Below are positions 40,272 through 51,302 of a stretch of DNA of 64,000 nt, piece by piece. Origin of the DNA: Rhynchopus euleeides (taxonomy: Eukaryota; Euglenozoa; Diplonemea; Diplonemida; Diplonemidae); assembly GCA_963210315.1 (NCBI GenBank), contig OY723324.1, positions 868,001-932,000 of the forward strand, written 5' to 3'. The translations under genes and the position numbers were made by a program. Within the stretch, counting starts at the first letter, position 1; the number at the start of each line of letters is the position of its first letter. The notes below the pieces were generated by a model that worked only from the letters and a program-made list of their open reading frames with translations, searched no databases and had not been told where the DNA came from.

Positions 40272-42092
40272 ATGTCTCAGGCCGACGGAGGGTACACCAC
40301 CTGCAGCGCTGCCGGGTGCTGCCGGAAGAAGAAGTGCAGCCGCACCGCACCCGGAGGCCCGCAGGACACCGACGCATGGCACTGCTGGCAGCACCTCTCC
40401 CTCGTGGGCCCTGGGGCGGGCAGCGCCGCAGCCACCCAGGCGGAGGGCCACGCCGCCACGCCGCAGACAGGAGGCACTGCCTGTGAGACACAGCTCCGCC
40501 TGGTCCGCTGCGGGGTGAATGGATGCCGCCGCACCCGGAGGGCGGACAGGCTGCAGGCGCTGCTGGGGTTTGGCGCCTCCGCCGCCACGCCGTGGCACTG
40601 CTGGCAGCACCTCTCCTCTCTCCGGGACGACACCGCAGCAACATCCCCCGAGCTGCAGGGCGACGCCGCGCCGCCGCCACCCAGCTGTGACATCTGCAGC
40701 TCCACCGGCAACGCCACCAGCCTCATGCTCTGCGAGTTCCCCGACTGCGGGGGATACGCCCACACCTTCTGCGCCGTTCCCCCGATGCCCTTCGTCCCGA
40801 CAGGTGCATGGTATTGTGAGGCGCATGCCTCCGAAGGGCCTGTCGAGCTGTACCCCGAGCCCGGCACCAAGGTGATGGTGTTGGTGAGGAAGGAGCTCCG
40901 CTGGTGGCCCGCCGTGGTCCTCCCGAGCGACGCGGCCTACCTCCCGGACTCCGTCCCCCGCAAGGCGGGCGGGATGCTCGAGGGGAGGTGCCGCACCTTC
41001 AAGGTGGGGTTCAGCTCCCGCAGGCACCGCCGCGGCGCTGCCGCAGCGACGCAGCTCTCCCAATCCACCACAGGGGGCGGCACCTCCTCCACCCGCCACG
41101 CCGTCGTGGCGTACTATGGGCAGCCTCTCCGGCAGGACTCTGAGGTGGCTGCGCTCCGCCTCGACTGGGATAAGGTGCGCGCCCTCGACTTCTCCGCGGA
41201 TGCCTTCGCCTCCCCGACCCCTGCGCTGGCGATGGCGCTCAACATGGCACGCCTGTTCGACCTGGACCCCGCGTCGGGGGACAAGCTCCGCTTCACCCCC
41301 AGCGCCGCCGCAACCCCGCTGGGGCCGCGCTCCCTCCGCACCCCGCAGGAGGCCATGCTCTACCACCTCACCCTCTCGGGCACCACCCTGCAGAGCTTCT
41401 GCGCGGAGCGCGGCCTGCAGTACTCCATTGCGAGGGCCTGGCTCGGGGGTGCTGGCGGTGTTGCGGGCCCAGCAGAGGAGCCATGGCTCCAGGCCGCCCT
41501 CGAGGTGGCTGCAGACCTGGGGGTGGCGCCAGGTGGTACCCTCGAGGGGGAGGGGGAGGGGGAGGGCGTGCACCGCAGCAGCAGCACTGCGCCGGCAGGC
41601 AGGTCGCCTGCTGGGAGCCCTGCGGTGGTTGCTGCGGGGGTGGCGGCGGAGGCGCCTGGCAGTGGGTGTGGGAGTTGGAGGATTACGAAGCGGAAGCGGA
41701 AGGCGTCCTCCGGAGGCGTGGGGGAGGCGGGTGTGGCGGTGGCGGCCGCGGCGGGTGGCAGGAAGCGGTCTCGTGTGCAGGATGTGAGCCGCATGTTTGA
41801 GCGGCGTCTCGCGCCCCTCGGGGCGCTGCTGCTGAAGCTGCTGAATGCGAAGTGCCGGGGTGCGGTGGGGGACGACCTGGAGCCGGTGCGCGATGCGTTG
41901 CTGCCGATGCATGGGATCGATGCGGATGCCCTAGAGAGCTGGGTGCACGGGCGGACGGCAGACCCTGCCGAGGCGGCGTACATCGACCGCGTGGCGAAGC
42001 ATGTCCTGACCTGGAATTTGGGCGAGGCAGTCGTGACACACGTCGAGCACAGTGGCCTCTCAGCCATCCCGCGTGTTCTGGATGTCCTGTGA
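40272..42092 (+). CDS. PHD-finger/PWWP-like chromatin protein
   Basis: 606 aa from ATG 40272, five bases after a CAG. Two Cys-rich modules at about 11-42 and 80-113 both end in WHCWQHLS, suggesting a repeated zinc-binding fold. A PHD finger follows with the full ligand set C139, C142, C154, C159, H164, C167, C182, H185. Right after it PGTKVMVLVRKELRWWPAVV (about 198-217) resembles the start of a PWWP or Tudor-like domain, which reads methylated histone tails. The C-terminal part has a helical region (around FDLDPASGD) and a conserved-looking helical end (LEPVRDALLPMHGIDADAL) after a Gly/Ala-rich linker and a basic KRKRK motif that could be a nuclear signal. Likely a nuclear histone-mark reader; no catalytic domain was seen. 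Confidence 0.7.
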   Translation: MSQADGGYTTCSAAGCCRKKKCSRTAPGGPQDTDAWHCWQHLSLVGPGAGSAAATQAEGHAATPQTGGTACETQLRLVRCGVNGCRRTRRADRLQALLGFGASAATPWHCWQHLSSLRDDTAATSPELQGDAAPPPPSCDICSSTGNATSLMLCEFPDCGGYAHTFCAVPPMPFVPTGAWYCEAHASEGPVELYPEPGTKVMVLVRKELRWWPAVVLPSDAAYLPDSVPRKAGGMLEGRCRTFKVGFSSRRHRRGAAAATQLSQSTTGGGTSSTRHAVVAYYGQPLRQDSEVAALRLDWDKVRALDFSADAFASPTPALAMALNMARLFDLDPASGDKLRFTPSAAATPLGPRSLRTPQEAMLYHLTLSGTTLQSFCAERGLQYSIARAWLGGAGGVAGPAEEPWLQAALEVAADLGVAPGGTLEGEGEGEGVHRSSSTAPAGRSPAGSPAVVAAGVAAEAPGSGCGSWRITKRKRKASSGGVGEAGVAVAAAAGGRKRSRVQDVSRMFERRLAPLGALLLKLLNAKCRGAVGDDLEPVRDALLPMHGIDADALESWVHGRTADPAEAAYIDRVAKHVLTWNLGEAVVTHVEHSGLSAIPRVLDVL

Positions 42093-43238
42093 GTGCCGCA
42101 GGGGTGGTCTGGTGAGGGAGGTTCTCACAAAAGTCTCATCATGGCAACCGTTCCTCTCTCTGCCCTTGAGGGGGGGAAGGCCTGGAGTTGTGTTGTGCAG
42201 TTGTGTCCTTGAGGGGGTCTTTGGTGGACTGCCGAAAAAGCGCATTGTGGTGCATTTCCTCCTATTTTTAGGTGAAAATCGCCGAACTTTGCCGGAAATT
42301 TGCCGCTAGCGAAGAGCCCCCCTGAGGCGTGAGGCTTATCTGCGTCTCCCGTGCAGAACGAGGGGCCTCCCGTCGCGTTGGTTTTACACATCAGAGGGAG
42401 AGGGGAAAGGGAGTGCCTTCGTGATGAGTGCAGAACGTCCCAAGCCCGGCGCATTGCGAAGAAGGCCTCAACAAAAACCTCGACTTTCTCGACACTCTCT
42501 GCAGTCTGCCAAAAAAAAAAAGAGCGGATTCTGCTGAGACGCATACATATATACACCTACACATCCCCTCCCCCGTTTCCACACATTCTCATATCGCTTT
42601 CTCAGGGCAGGTTGGCATCGCATGTCATGTGTGCGGCAGATGAGAACAGCCGCGTTCACAGCAGCCCCCCGCCCCTTCCTCCTCCCCCAGAAGGCATCCT
42701 TGCAGAAGAAGGCCATGTCCTGGGGGGGCGGGGGGGGGGGTGCGGGGGGGGTGTAGCCCTGCCCCCGGCGGTTAGATTGTTTCTGATTGTCTGATTGTCT
42801 GTTTCGCACATCCCTTTGCTAGGCCCCCCCCACTCACTATGAGAGTGTATCTCCCAGGCCTACCTGCAAGGAGGAAAGCAAAACCTTGGCACCCCTGTGA
42901 TGTGCTCTGGCGGAAGGAGGGAGCTGGTGTCATCGCATGCTCCCCACCCACCCCCAATCTCCCACCCAGCCCTTGTGCGATCCACACCTCACAACGGGGG
43001 TTTAAGACGACGTTGAATTGTGGCGCTGCGTAGGCAACGGAACATCAGTCACCACACGTGTCATTTTACGAAGGCTATGCGCCTGACTGGGTTTCTGAGT
43101 TGGAGGGATGCGCTCGCCAAAGGGGCTGTCCCAATAGAAGGAAAGGCACGCTAGCCGTGGTGGAGGGAGGGGGTGGGGGCACCAGGCATATCCACATCTC
43201 CCTCCACACCGCACCGCACAGGCAGGCAGGCGGGCAGG
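42093..43238. other. Intergenic spacer
   Basis: Poly-A at 42512-42521 and G-runs near 42722-42750; otherwise featureless. No gene. Confidence 0.4.
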
Positions 43239-46200
43239 ATGCCTCCCCATGAGATGCCGTCTGTGGTGCGGCTGAAGTACACATTCCGCAATGAGATCAG
43301 AGTCTTCACCATCAAGAGCGACATGACCTACCGCGACTTGGTGCAGCAGCTCAGGGCGAGCACGGTGCAGATGATGGACGGCGACGCGCCTCTGGGGCGG
43401 CTGCAGCTGAGATACGCGGAAGATGACCTGGTGAGCATTCTGGACGAGCGGGACTGGAGGGAGTGCTTGTCATACTACAGGGATGAGCTCGTCCCGAAGC
43501 AGCTGAAGCTCAAGCTCTACCTGGATTACGAGGAGCAGAAGACGGGGGGTTATGACGAAAACGTCGCGAAGACATGGTCACCCTGCTCTCTGGGGCTCAA
43601 CACACCGCCAGGACACGCCCTGATCACCAACCAGGACCGGAAGCCCGCGAGGCTCAAGCACATCCAGGACGACGACAACAACAGGTCCAGCGACCCGCCC
43701 CCTCTCATCACCCGCCCCCGCCGCACGGCGCACCCCACCCATCTGGGCCTCGATTCGGGCAACTCCGTTTCGAGGCAGGACAGTGGCAACCATCTCGCTG
43801 CGAAGGGGAGCTCCAGCAATGCCGGGAGGGAGGTGCCCACAGGAGACCGCCTCGGCGGGAGTGTGAAATCCCCGGGGTATCACGCGCCTGCGGTTGGTGG
43901 GGGGTTCGGAGGGGGCAACGGGGGGGCGCATGTGGAGACAATAAAGAGCTGGGTGAAGGGGAATCTGATCGGGCGGGGGGCGAACAGCGAGGTGTTTTTT
44001 GGGATGTGCAAGCACACCGCGAAGTTCTTTGCGGTGAAGCAGACGCTCGTTGACAAGCGGGACCCGAGCCATTCCGTCAAGATAAAGGCGCTGCAGAAGG
44101 AGATCGAGCTGATGTCAATACACTACCATGAAAACATAGTACGCTACCTCGGGAGCGAGTCGCGGGGTGCAGTCTTCAACATCTTCCTCGAATACGTCCC
44201 AGGGGGTAGCATTTCCTCTCTCCTGCAACGCTTCGGATCCTTCCATGAGAAGGTCGTGCGCCTCTACACAACGCAGATCCTGAAGGGCCTGCAGTTCCTC
44301 CATTCCAACAGCGTGCTGCACCGCGATATCAAGGGCGGGAATATCCTGGTGAGCGACAAGGGGCAGGTCAAGCTTGCAGATTTCGGTTGCTCCAAAAAGA
44401 TAACAGTCGACTCAACTGGCACGAAGACTCTCAGAGGGACCGCCCTGTGGATGGCGCCTGAGGTGATCCGCAGTAGCACCTATGGGGATGCGAGCGACAT
44501 CTGGTCTGTCGGATGCACCGTGATTGAGATGGTGACGGGGCGCCCCCCCTGGACAGGGGATGTTAAGTTCGACTCCGAGCTCCAGGTGATGTACTACATA
44601 GCGAACAGCGGGGGGCACCCGAAGCTGCCGGCAAACCTGACACAGCCCGCGACGCAGTTCCTCCAGCATGCCTTCAGGCAGGAGGCTTCCGAGAGGTGGA
44701 GCGCTGACAAGCTGATGCAGCATGAGTTCATAACAAAGGATTACGACATAGAAAACACCTCACGCAGCCTGAAGGACAGCACCGTCTCTGGAGGTGGAGG
44801 GGGCTACTGCGGCGCAGGGGCTTCCCAAAGCGGACGCTCCTTCTCTGGGTCCGGAACCTTTAACAGATCTGGAGGTGTCGGCGGGGGTGGTGGCGGCGGC
44901 GGCGGCAGCGGGAGATGGGGCGGTATTGCGGAGGGGGGAGGCCGGGCCATGAGCCCCAACGGGTCCCTCATGGATGGGCACAGCTTCGACTCCACATTCG
45001 CCACGATAACGGACGACGGGATCGAGCCGCCCAAAACGCTCTCCCTGAAGGGGGGGTCCTGCGCAGTCTCCGCTTCTCCCGGCACCCGCCCCGGCGCCCC
45101 GGCGTCTGGAGGCTCCTCCTCCTCTGCCCCGGGCGCGCTGTTGGAGGACACCGTACCGCTCCCCCACGCCCTGCTGGCGAAGTCTCCTCTCATCAGTAGC
45201 GACCCCATCTCTGCCGCAGGCTTGTCACCCGACTCCCTGCAATCGCCTCCGCAGCGCCGCGCCCCTGCCTCTGTCCCCGGGATAGCATCCCTCGTGGGGG
45301 ATAGCACCGTCGAGTCACCCGCCCCGCTAACCGAGATGAACAGCAGCTTCGGGTTCGACAGTTATGCGACTCCAACCAGGGTGCAGCGCGAGGCCCAGCC
45401 ACACCACAACCCCGTCGGCGCAGCGCCTGCATCGGAGCAGATCCCTGCTGAGCCTGAGAGGGTTTCCGAAGATGGGGAGGCGGCAAAGGCGCAGAGCGGC
45501 AAAGGCAGTGCCCAGACCGCCGGGGGGAGAGACAAGGGAGTGCCCCTGCAGAAGAAGGGAGGCAGGGGTGTCGACAACGTGGAGGCGGATGCGGAGGGGG
45601 AGTGCGACGGGGGGGCGTCGTCGGACTCCTCCTCGCTGGACCTCGATGCGGTGTCCGACATGCAGAGGCTGCACGCGCAGATCAGGGCTGCCATCGCGGA
45701 TGGGCAGGAGTTTGAGAGTGGCGGTGGAGGCGGTGGAGCAGGAGGGGGTGACCCATTCAACGGCTCGACCGGCAGCAGCAGCCTCGGGCTGACTCAACAT
45801 CCTGTGGAGGATTCGCGAAGCCCGGCGCCGACCAGCCCTGACATGGGGGTTGCGGGTGGGAGTGACGCCGGGGGTGTTGCAAAGTCGCCAGGGTCACCCC
45901 CGTCGCTCGGCGGTGGGGGTCGGGGAGGTCTGAACGACACGGGGGCCTCGCGCACCACCGTGTCGACCGCGCCGATCAACATCAGCACCATGCAGGTCGA
46001 GGTGGAGACGGATGGGGGGTTTGGGGACAGCCCGCTCATCCTCAGCAGCCCTGCGACGCTTGCCGATTCGTATGCGAAGCTGCCCGAGGGGCACATCTCT
46101 GTGTCGAGCGTCGTATCCAGCGAGACGGCGCATAACCACAGCAGCAGCGGGAAGAGCAATGCTGTGGAGAGCCCCTCTGAGATTGTGGTGCCGCAGGCAA

Positions 46201-46625
46201 CGGCGGCAACGGCACCGGCAACAGCAACTGCGGCTGCGGCAGGCAAGAAGGAGGCTGGGAAAGGGGGGCACCATCATCACCAGCAGCAGCAGCAGCAGCA
46301 ATCACAGAGGCCATCACGTAAGGCGGTGTCGGGAGAAGGGTCTCGCCGTCAGAGAGACTCATCAGGCACGCGGGGTGAAGGTGGTGGAGGAGGAGGAGGG
46401 GGAGGGTCACGCCGTGCGCGCGGAGCCGTGCCGCTGCTGCCCAACGCGCCTCCGCCCCGCGGGGGTGGGGGTGGCTCCAAGCAGCAGGGCGGGGTCGGGG
46501 CCTCCGACAAGCAGGCCACAGGGGGGAGTATGGCGTCACGGCCCTCGAGGGGGAGGCTGCTGCAGAAGGAGGAGATCATGATCGATCCGAATGTGTTCAC
46601 GTCGAGCTCGGATGGGTTTATGTGA
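43239..46625 (+). CDS. MAPKKK (MEKK2/3-like) with PB1 domain
   Basis: 1128 aa from ATG 43239; a second ATG four codons later is possible. An N-terminal PB1 domain (about 8-100: VVRLKYTFRNEIRVFTI, then the acidic LRYAEDDLVSILDERDW loop) is typical of MEKK2/3, which pair with MEK5 through PB1. Kinase domain about 234-497: IGRGANSEVF loop, FAVKQ lysine near 264, HRDIKGGN near 361, ADFGCSK near 382, GTALWMAPE near 406, and a STE11-type GRPPWTGD segment. The C-terminal 600 residues are Gly/Ser/Pro-rich, with poly-Gly, poly-Gln and poly-Ser runs, probably disordered. Expected role: top tier of a MAP kinase cascade. No intron is needed. Confidence 0.85.
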   Translation: MPPHEMPSVVRLKYTFRNEIRVFTIKSDMTYRDLVQQLRASTVQMMDGDAPLGRLQLRYAEDDLVSILDERDWRECLSYYRDELVPKQLKLKLYLDYEEQKTGGYDENVAKTWSPCSLGLNTPPGHALITNQDRKPARLKHIQDDDNNRSSDPPPLITRPRRTAHPTHLGLDSGNSVSRQDSGNHLAAKGSSSNAGREVPTGDRLGGSVKSPGYHAPAVGGGFGGGNGGAHVETIKSWVKGNLIGRGANSEVFFGMCKHTAKFFAVKQTLVDKRDPSHSVKIKALQKEIELMSIHYHENIVRYLGSESRGAVFNIFLEYVPGGSISSLLQRFGSFHEKVVRLYTTQILKGLQFLHSNSVLHRDIKGGNILVSDKGQVKLADFGCSKKITVDSTGTKTLRGTALWMAPEVIRSSTYGDASDIWSVGCTVIEMVTGRPPWTGDVKFDSELQVMYYIANSGGHPKLPANLTQPATQFLQHAFRQEASERWSADKLMQHEFITKDYDIENTSRSLKDSTVSGGGGGYCGAGASQSGRSFSGSGTFNRSGGVGGGGGGGGGSGRWGGIAEGGGRAMSPNGSLMDGHSFDSTFATITDDGIEPPKTLSLKGGSCAVSASPGTRPGAPASGGSSSSAPGALLEDTVPLPHALLAKSPLISSDPISAAGLSPDSLQSPPQRRAPASVPGIASLVGDSTVESPAPLTEMNSSFGFDSYATPTRVQREAQPHHNPVGAAPASEQIPAEPERVSEDGEAAKAQSGKGSAQTAGGRDKGVPLQKKGGRGVDNVEADAEGECDGGASSDSSSLDLDAVSDMQRLHAQIRAAIADGQEFESGGGGGGAGGGDPFNGSTGSSSLGLTQHPVEDSRSPAPTSPDMGVAGGSDAGGVAKSPGSPPSLGGGGRGGLNDTGASRTTVSTAPINISTMQVEVETDGGFGDSPLILSSPATLADSYAKLPEGHISVSSVVSSETAHNHSSSGKSNAVESPSEIVVPQATAATAPATATAAAAGKKEAGKGGHHHHQQQQQQQSQRPSRKAVSGEGSRRQRDSSGTRGEGGGGGGGGGSRRARGAVPLLPNAPPPRGGGGGSKQQGGVGASDKQATGGSMASRPSRGRLLQKEEIMIDPNVFTSSSDGFM

Positions 46626-47163
46626 AGGGGGTGGGGGGGGGGGGTGGGGGAATGGGCATGTTTCTGTCACCGCACCACCGCATGCAATGGTGGTGGGGTG
46701 GAGGCGGGGGGGGGGGGTTGAAGGTTTCGCACACACACACACACACACATCGGGGGTGGGCTAGGACCCGTGCAGGGTTAGCCCACCTAAAAAGTGACCA
46801 ACACACACACACATCGCTATCTCTCTCATGTGTGCAATCGTCGCCCCTCGGGGGGGGGGGTGTTGAGAACTGTGTGCCGCGTGGTGTGCCCGCACCTAGT
46901 TATGTTGGGTGGGGTGGAAGGGGGGGGGGGTAGGGGGTGCGGCATGTGAATCATTTCGGCATGTCATGTTGTGTTGCCTTCCGCCCCTGTCCCTCTGCTC
47001 ATCCCATCCCCGCCCTCCCCCCCCCTCCTCCTTCTGCCGCCGTCAGGGTTTTCTTTACTTGTTTTTGGTGTTGCCCCTCTCAGTCTGCCTGCCTTAATTC
47101 GGTTCGTGGCGCGTGAAAATGAAACATCCGATCCTCTCTCTTGTTCAGCGGGTTTCTTCTCTA
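46626..47163. other. Intergenic spacer
   Basis: Poly-G runs (46630-46645, 46710, 46850, 46920) and a CA repeat (46730-46749). No gene. Confidence 0.4.
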
Positions 47164-47354
47164 CACGGTGGACCCCCCACCCCCGGTCAGAGCGACCCCC
47201 GATATCGGGTCTGCACTGCCTATTTTTTGGTGCCCATACGACCCCCGATTGCGGGGGGTCCAGATCCCCGCTCGCGGGGATCGGATCCTCGTCAGACCCC
47301 CGCTTTTCCGATATCCCAAAAGGGTCTACCCCCGACGTGCGGGAGTCCACCGTG
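47164..47354. mobile_element. 191-bp CACGGTGG MITE
   Basis: Ends CACGGTGGACCCCC at 47164 and the complement of CACGGTGGACTCCCG ending at 47354, flanked by TA (47162-47163, 47355-47356). Inside are CCCCCGATATCGGG and CCCGCTCGCGGGGA palindromes. No coding capacity. Its ends match the larger CACGGTGG elements, so their recombinase may mobilise it (inference). Confidence 0.75.
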
Positions 47355-48217
47355 TACCTTTGTTTCTCGGGGTCGGGGGGAGGGGCAGGGGCCCGGGGGG
47401 TGGTGGTGCAGCAGCCCAACCCACAGGAGAAGGAGTCAACCGGTGTGTATTGTAGTCTCTCGTGATCTTTTATCCTGCATATCACAGTGACACGCCGGAA
47501 ACAGTCCCGGAAGGGTTTACTCCGCACACACACACTCCGCCAAAAAAGTGAGAGGGTGGTTGTTCTTTTAGTGTTAACTCGCGTGGAATGAAGGTTAAAG
47601 TGCGCGGTTTGTTTGCCCTAGAGCATTGTTGTTTGTGTAGTACATGTCAAAGTGCTAAGAGCCCGTCCCTGTCCCCCCTCCCCCACAACCTTCCACCCAC
47701 GTCACCACGGGTTTCATTTTTTTGGCTGCAAACACACGGCATGTCATTTACACAGATCCCCTTCTCCCTTCCCCGTATCTTCTCCCTATACCCCCATGAT
47801 TTGCTTGCCCTCTCCAGGTTCGAGCTTCGTTCTCCCGTTGTGGTGTGTGGCGGTGGAGGTCACACCAAGAGCAGAGCAGGGTGTTCTACTCGACACTCGC
47901 TGTGTTGCATACTGCAGTAGCCGTTGCTGCAAAAGGCGCCTTCCGGTGTCTTGCAGTCGCGGCCCCGCCCACTGCTTGCGTGGGAGGCTGGCAAAAACCA
48001 CGCTCAGGGGTGGTGGGTGTTGGAGTCGCACAACGTTGCTGGTCAAAGCTAGGATAGGGTGGGTCCCCCGGCAACACATTGGCAGAGCCCCTCCCCTCCC
48101 ACCCCCTACCCCCCCACCCCCGCCGCCGCCTTGGTTTTGGAGGCGTTTTGGAGAAGATCTGCCTCGGCGATATCGCAACGGCGGAGGCGCGGTTTTTATA
48201 CTGGGAAGGCCATTACC
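47355..48217. other. Intergenic spacer
   Basis: No gene recognised; open frames overlap on both strands and lack motifs. A C-rich tract lies at 48085-48130. Confidence 0.35.
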
Positions 48218-48430
48218 AGTTACGAGCGACGAAGCGTAGCGAGGTCGCGAAGTAACGAAGGAAATCGTACGACTGAAGCTTTATAAGGATCACCTTCATG
48301 CCACTTCACAGGGGCTTACACAGCCTTTGAGACAGGAGTGTGCGCTCAACGAAAAGTAGCCCGGATCTGCCTTTTTGCAGTTGCTGGGTAGGGTGTTTCT
48401 CTTATTATAGCGAAAGGAGTACGATTTTCC
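48218..48430. mobile_element. ATCGTAC MITE
   Basis: Starts with AGTTACGAGCGACGAAG at 48218; the inverted pair GGAAATCGTAC (48260-48270) and GTACGATTTTCC (48419-48430) brackets its middle. A copy in inverse order lies inside the pogo-like element (53986-54134), and a partial copy at 59942-60050. The right end is clearer than the left. Confidence 0.45.
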
Positions 48431-48678
48431 CTGCTTGCCAAAAAAAAATAGCGCATGCCTCAGGACACAAAAAAAACAAACATCTTCTTCCACACTCCAC
48501 CATAAAAGGGCCAAACAGCGGGGAAGCGGGGAGGGCGTGGAGACGGCAATATTTATATCCCGCCGAGATCACACCCCCACTTCCCCACTCCCCCCTCCCC
48601 CCCCCCCCTCCCCCCCGACCGCCCCCGCCCACCCGGGGCGGGGGCTGCGCAGTGTGGCCTGCTTGACGCACTGCAGAC

Positions 48679-49902
48679 ATGACGGCCATCGCAACCGACG
48701 TGGGGCCTGTGGGCGGAAAGCTGACCAAGGCTGACCAGAAGAAGGTAAATCAGGGGCGGACCGCTATATCGCAGGGAAGCGCCTTGTCCAAGCTGGGCCA
48801 ACACGAGGCTGCGGATCGGTGCTACAAAGATGGGATTGCCCTCCTGTCGCGAACCCTCCCGGGGTATCACAGCGACATCATCAACGCCTACATCGACGCG
48901 GGGTATATGTGGATCACGCAGCACCACTTCCCCCGAGCCGAGCCACATTACACCCAAGCGCACCGCTCTCTGCAGACGGGCCTCGCGCGATACCCGACTG
49001 ACCTCACCATGAAGCAGCAGCAGAGAAAAGTTCTCCGCGATCTCGCCTATCTCCACTACCTGCAGGGCTCCCTGCAGAAGCCAGCCTCCGAGCTCCAGAG
49101 GGTCTGCTGGAAGAAGGCAGAGGAGGCGTTGGAGAAGGTCATCTACATGACCGAGCATGAGTTGGGGCGGTCTGCAGAGGAGCTGGTGCAGCCGCTGCGG
49201 AATCTCGCCTCGTTATATGTCAAGACGGGGGATCTGCACCGCAGCGAGCTGTGCTTCAAGCGGTGCATCGGGGTGCAGCTCCTCTGCAAAGGGCTCTCCG
49301 ACCCGGCCCTCCTCGTCACGCGGCAGCAGCTTGCCATCGTGTATGAGAGGAAGGGGCAGCAGAGGAGCAACAACGCAGCCCTGGCCATCCAAGGGGGCTG
49401 GCGTGTCTATTCCGCAAAGATGGTTGCACACCGGAAGCGGAACGAGAAGAGGGCAGGGAAGGCGCGGGGGAGCGGGGAGGCAGCGGCGCTCGGTTTGGCT
49501 CCCAGCACCCCTGCGGCGCAGCCTGCGTACTTCACGCCGGGGACGGAGGGGTTTGATGACTGGCATCCGGAGGAGAACGCCAGCGGGTTGCATGGTGGGG
49601 GGGGGAGCCTGCAAGCAACCCTGCACCCGACAGACCCGTCTCTGATAGAGTGTGCCATGGCGGGGATCACCCCGGAGAATGTGAGGTCGCCCCTGCTGCC
49701 GCCGACGCTGTCGCAGCCGACGACAGCGCTGTCGATGCCGAACAGCAGCCCTGCGGTCGACCTGCTTGCGGCGGATCAGGCAGACCCGCTGGCCCTGTCC
49801 GGAGGGGGTGCACCAGCGGCAACGCCTGCGAGTGCCGCACTTTCTGCAGAGGAGATGGAGCTGTTGAACTGCTTCCCGTCTCTGGCGAAGCGGGGGAAGT
49901 GA
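48679..49902 (+). CDS. TPR protein with IQ motif
   Basis: 407 aa from ATG 48679, two bases after a TGCAG acceptor-like site. Several helix-turn-helix repeats of TPR type: GSALSKLGQHEAADRCYKDG, NAYIDAGYMWITQHHFPRAE, and NLASLYVKTGDLHRSELCF followed by LAIVYERKG. An IQ-like calmodulin-binding motif, LAIQGGWRVYSAKMVAHRKR, is near 234-253. The C-terminus is Ala/Pro/Gly-rich. The layout suggests a cytoskeletal or flagellar adaptor, but nothing in the sequence fixes its partner. Confidence 0.65.
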   Translation: MTAIATDVGPVGGKLTKADQKKVNQGRTAISQGSALSKLGQHEAADRCYKDGIALLSRTLPGYHSDIINAYIDAGYMWITQHHFPRAEPHYTQAHRSLQTGLARYPTDLTMKQQQRKVLRDLAYLHYLQGSLQKPASELQRVCWKKAEEALEKVIYMTEHELGRSAEELVQPLRNLASLYVKTGDLHRSELCFKRCIGVQLLCKGLSDPALLVTRQQLAIVYERKGQQRSNNAALAIQGGWRVYSAKMVAHRKRNEKRAGKARGSGEAAALGLAPSTPAAQPAYFTPGTEGFDDWHPEENASGLHGGGGSLQATLHPTDPSLIECAMAGITPENVRSPLLPPTLSQPTTALSMPNSSPAVDLLAADQADPLALSGGGAPAATPASAALSAEEMELLNCFPSLAKRGK

Positions 49903-50635
49903 GCTGTGTGGGATGGAGGGAGGGGGGGCGGGGGTATCGCCGGCCATGTGATGTATCTGCCCCTGTGATGTAGAGCGTTGCTGGGGGTTGGAGTGTGTTG
50001 GAGTTTGTCTTCGATGTGTTGCGTCCGTCGCGCTCCGTCAGGTCCGTTTGGGTCGAAACATTCAAGAAGAAGGAAAGGGAAGGGGGGGGGGGAGGGCTTC
50101 ACGTGTCTGTGCGTGCGGCGGCCCGGTTTCTGATCCGTTTTTTCATTAGGTGCCTCGGGCATTCTGTGGGTTTCTGTTTCTTTTGACACATCCCCCCCCA
50201 CCCCGCCTTGGTGCCTCCCTCTTGCCTTTACAGGCGGGACAGAGGCAGCATACGCTGTGTATGTGGGGAGGTGTTGTGGGGGGATGGCCCTAAGACCAAT
50301 AACCCTGACGGCGCCACACCGCATCACACACTATTCTGCTGTAAAATCCCCCCCGTCTTCTTCTGCTGTAAAAACAGGCTGGACAATCGCACACTCCAGG
50401 AGAGTGTGAACCCGCCTCCTCCACAGGCCTGTGCCTGGTGTTTCCACACCAGTGTGCCCCATGAGGGCGGAGGCGCAGCAACACACATGGAACAGCGAAG
50501 GATCATGCAAACCAAGGGAAGGTATTTCTTTGCGGGATTTGCACGCCGCCAACTAGGAAAGCTGCCACCAAGAGGCACGCTCCCGATGCCGCTAGTCTCT
50601 GGAGGCTTGGTTCATCAGCGCCAGTTCCCTGCTCT
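49903..50635. other. Intergenic spacer
   Basis: G-runs at 49920 and 50080; no gene or repeat identified. Confidence 0.35.
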
Positions 50636-51302
50636 CACGGTGGGATCTTGTAAATTTTACATGTATAACTACAAGTATATACATGTATTATACATGTATA
50701 ATACTTGCATGTCAACTATTATACATGTATAATACATGTATATGCCTGAAATATACATGTAAAATACATGTATATCAAGTAAAAATACAAGTATAATACT
50801 TGCATGTCAACTATTATACTTGTATTTTTACTTGATATACATGTATTTTACATGTATACCGTAAACGGAAAAAGGGTGGAACGTAAAAATGTTCCAAGTT
50901 CCCAAAAAAAGGCCAAACGTTCCATCTTTTTTACGGTCCACTATTTATTGGGACTGAATATGGAAAAGACAATGCGATTTTCGCCCGCGGGCTGGTGGGT
51001 TGCGGGGCGCGGACTGCGGCCACGCCGTAGACTCCCACACGTAGGCCTCCCGACCTCCCAGCTTTGGACCCTCCCTCCACCACCGCAACCAACGCCAGCA
51101 AGAGAAGCAAGGCATCCCTGCATGTGGAAAGGGCACGATCACCACCACTCACCTCGAGACTCACCCACCACCACACCTCGAGAAGACATTACATACAAGT
51201 TATACAGACAGAGTATCTAAAGGGACATCAAGAGAGGGAGGGTGACGGGTTTGCGGGACATTTACAGGGGCATAAACAGAGAGAGGGGATGTGGCACAGT
51301 GC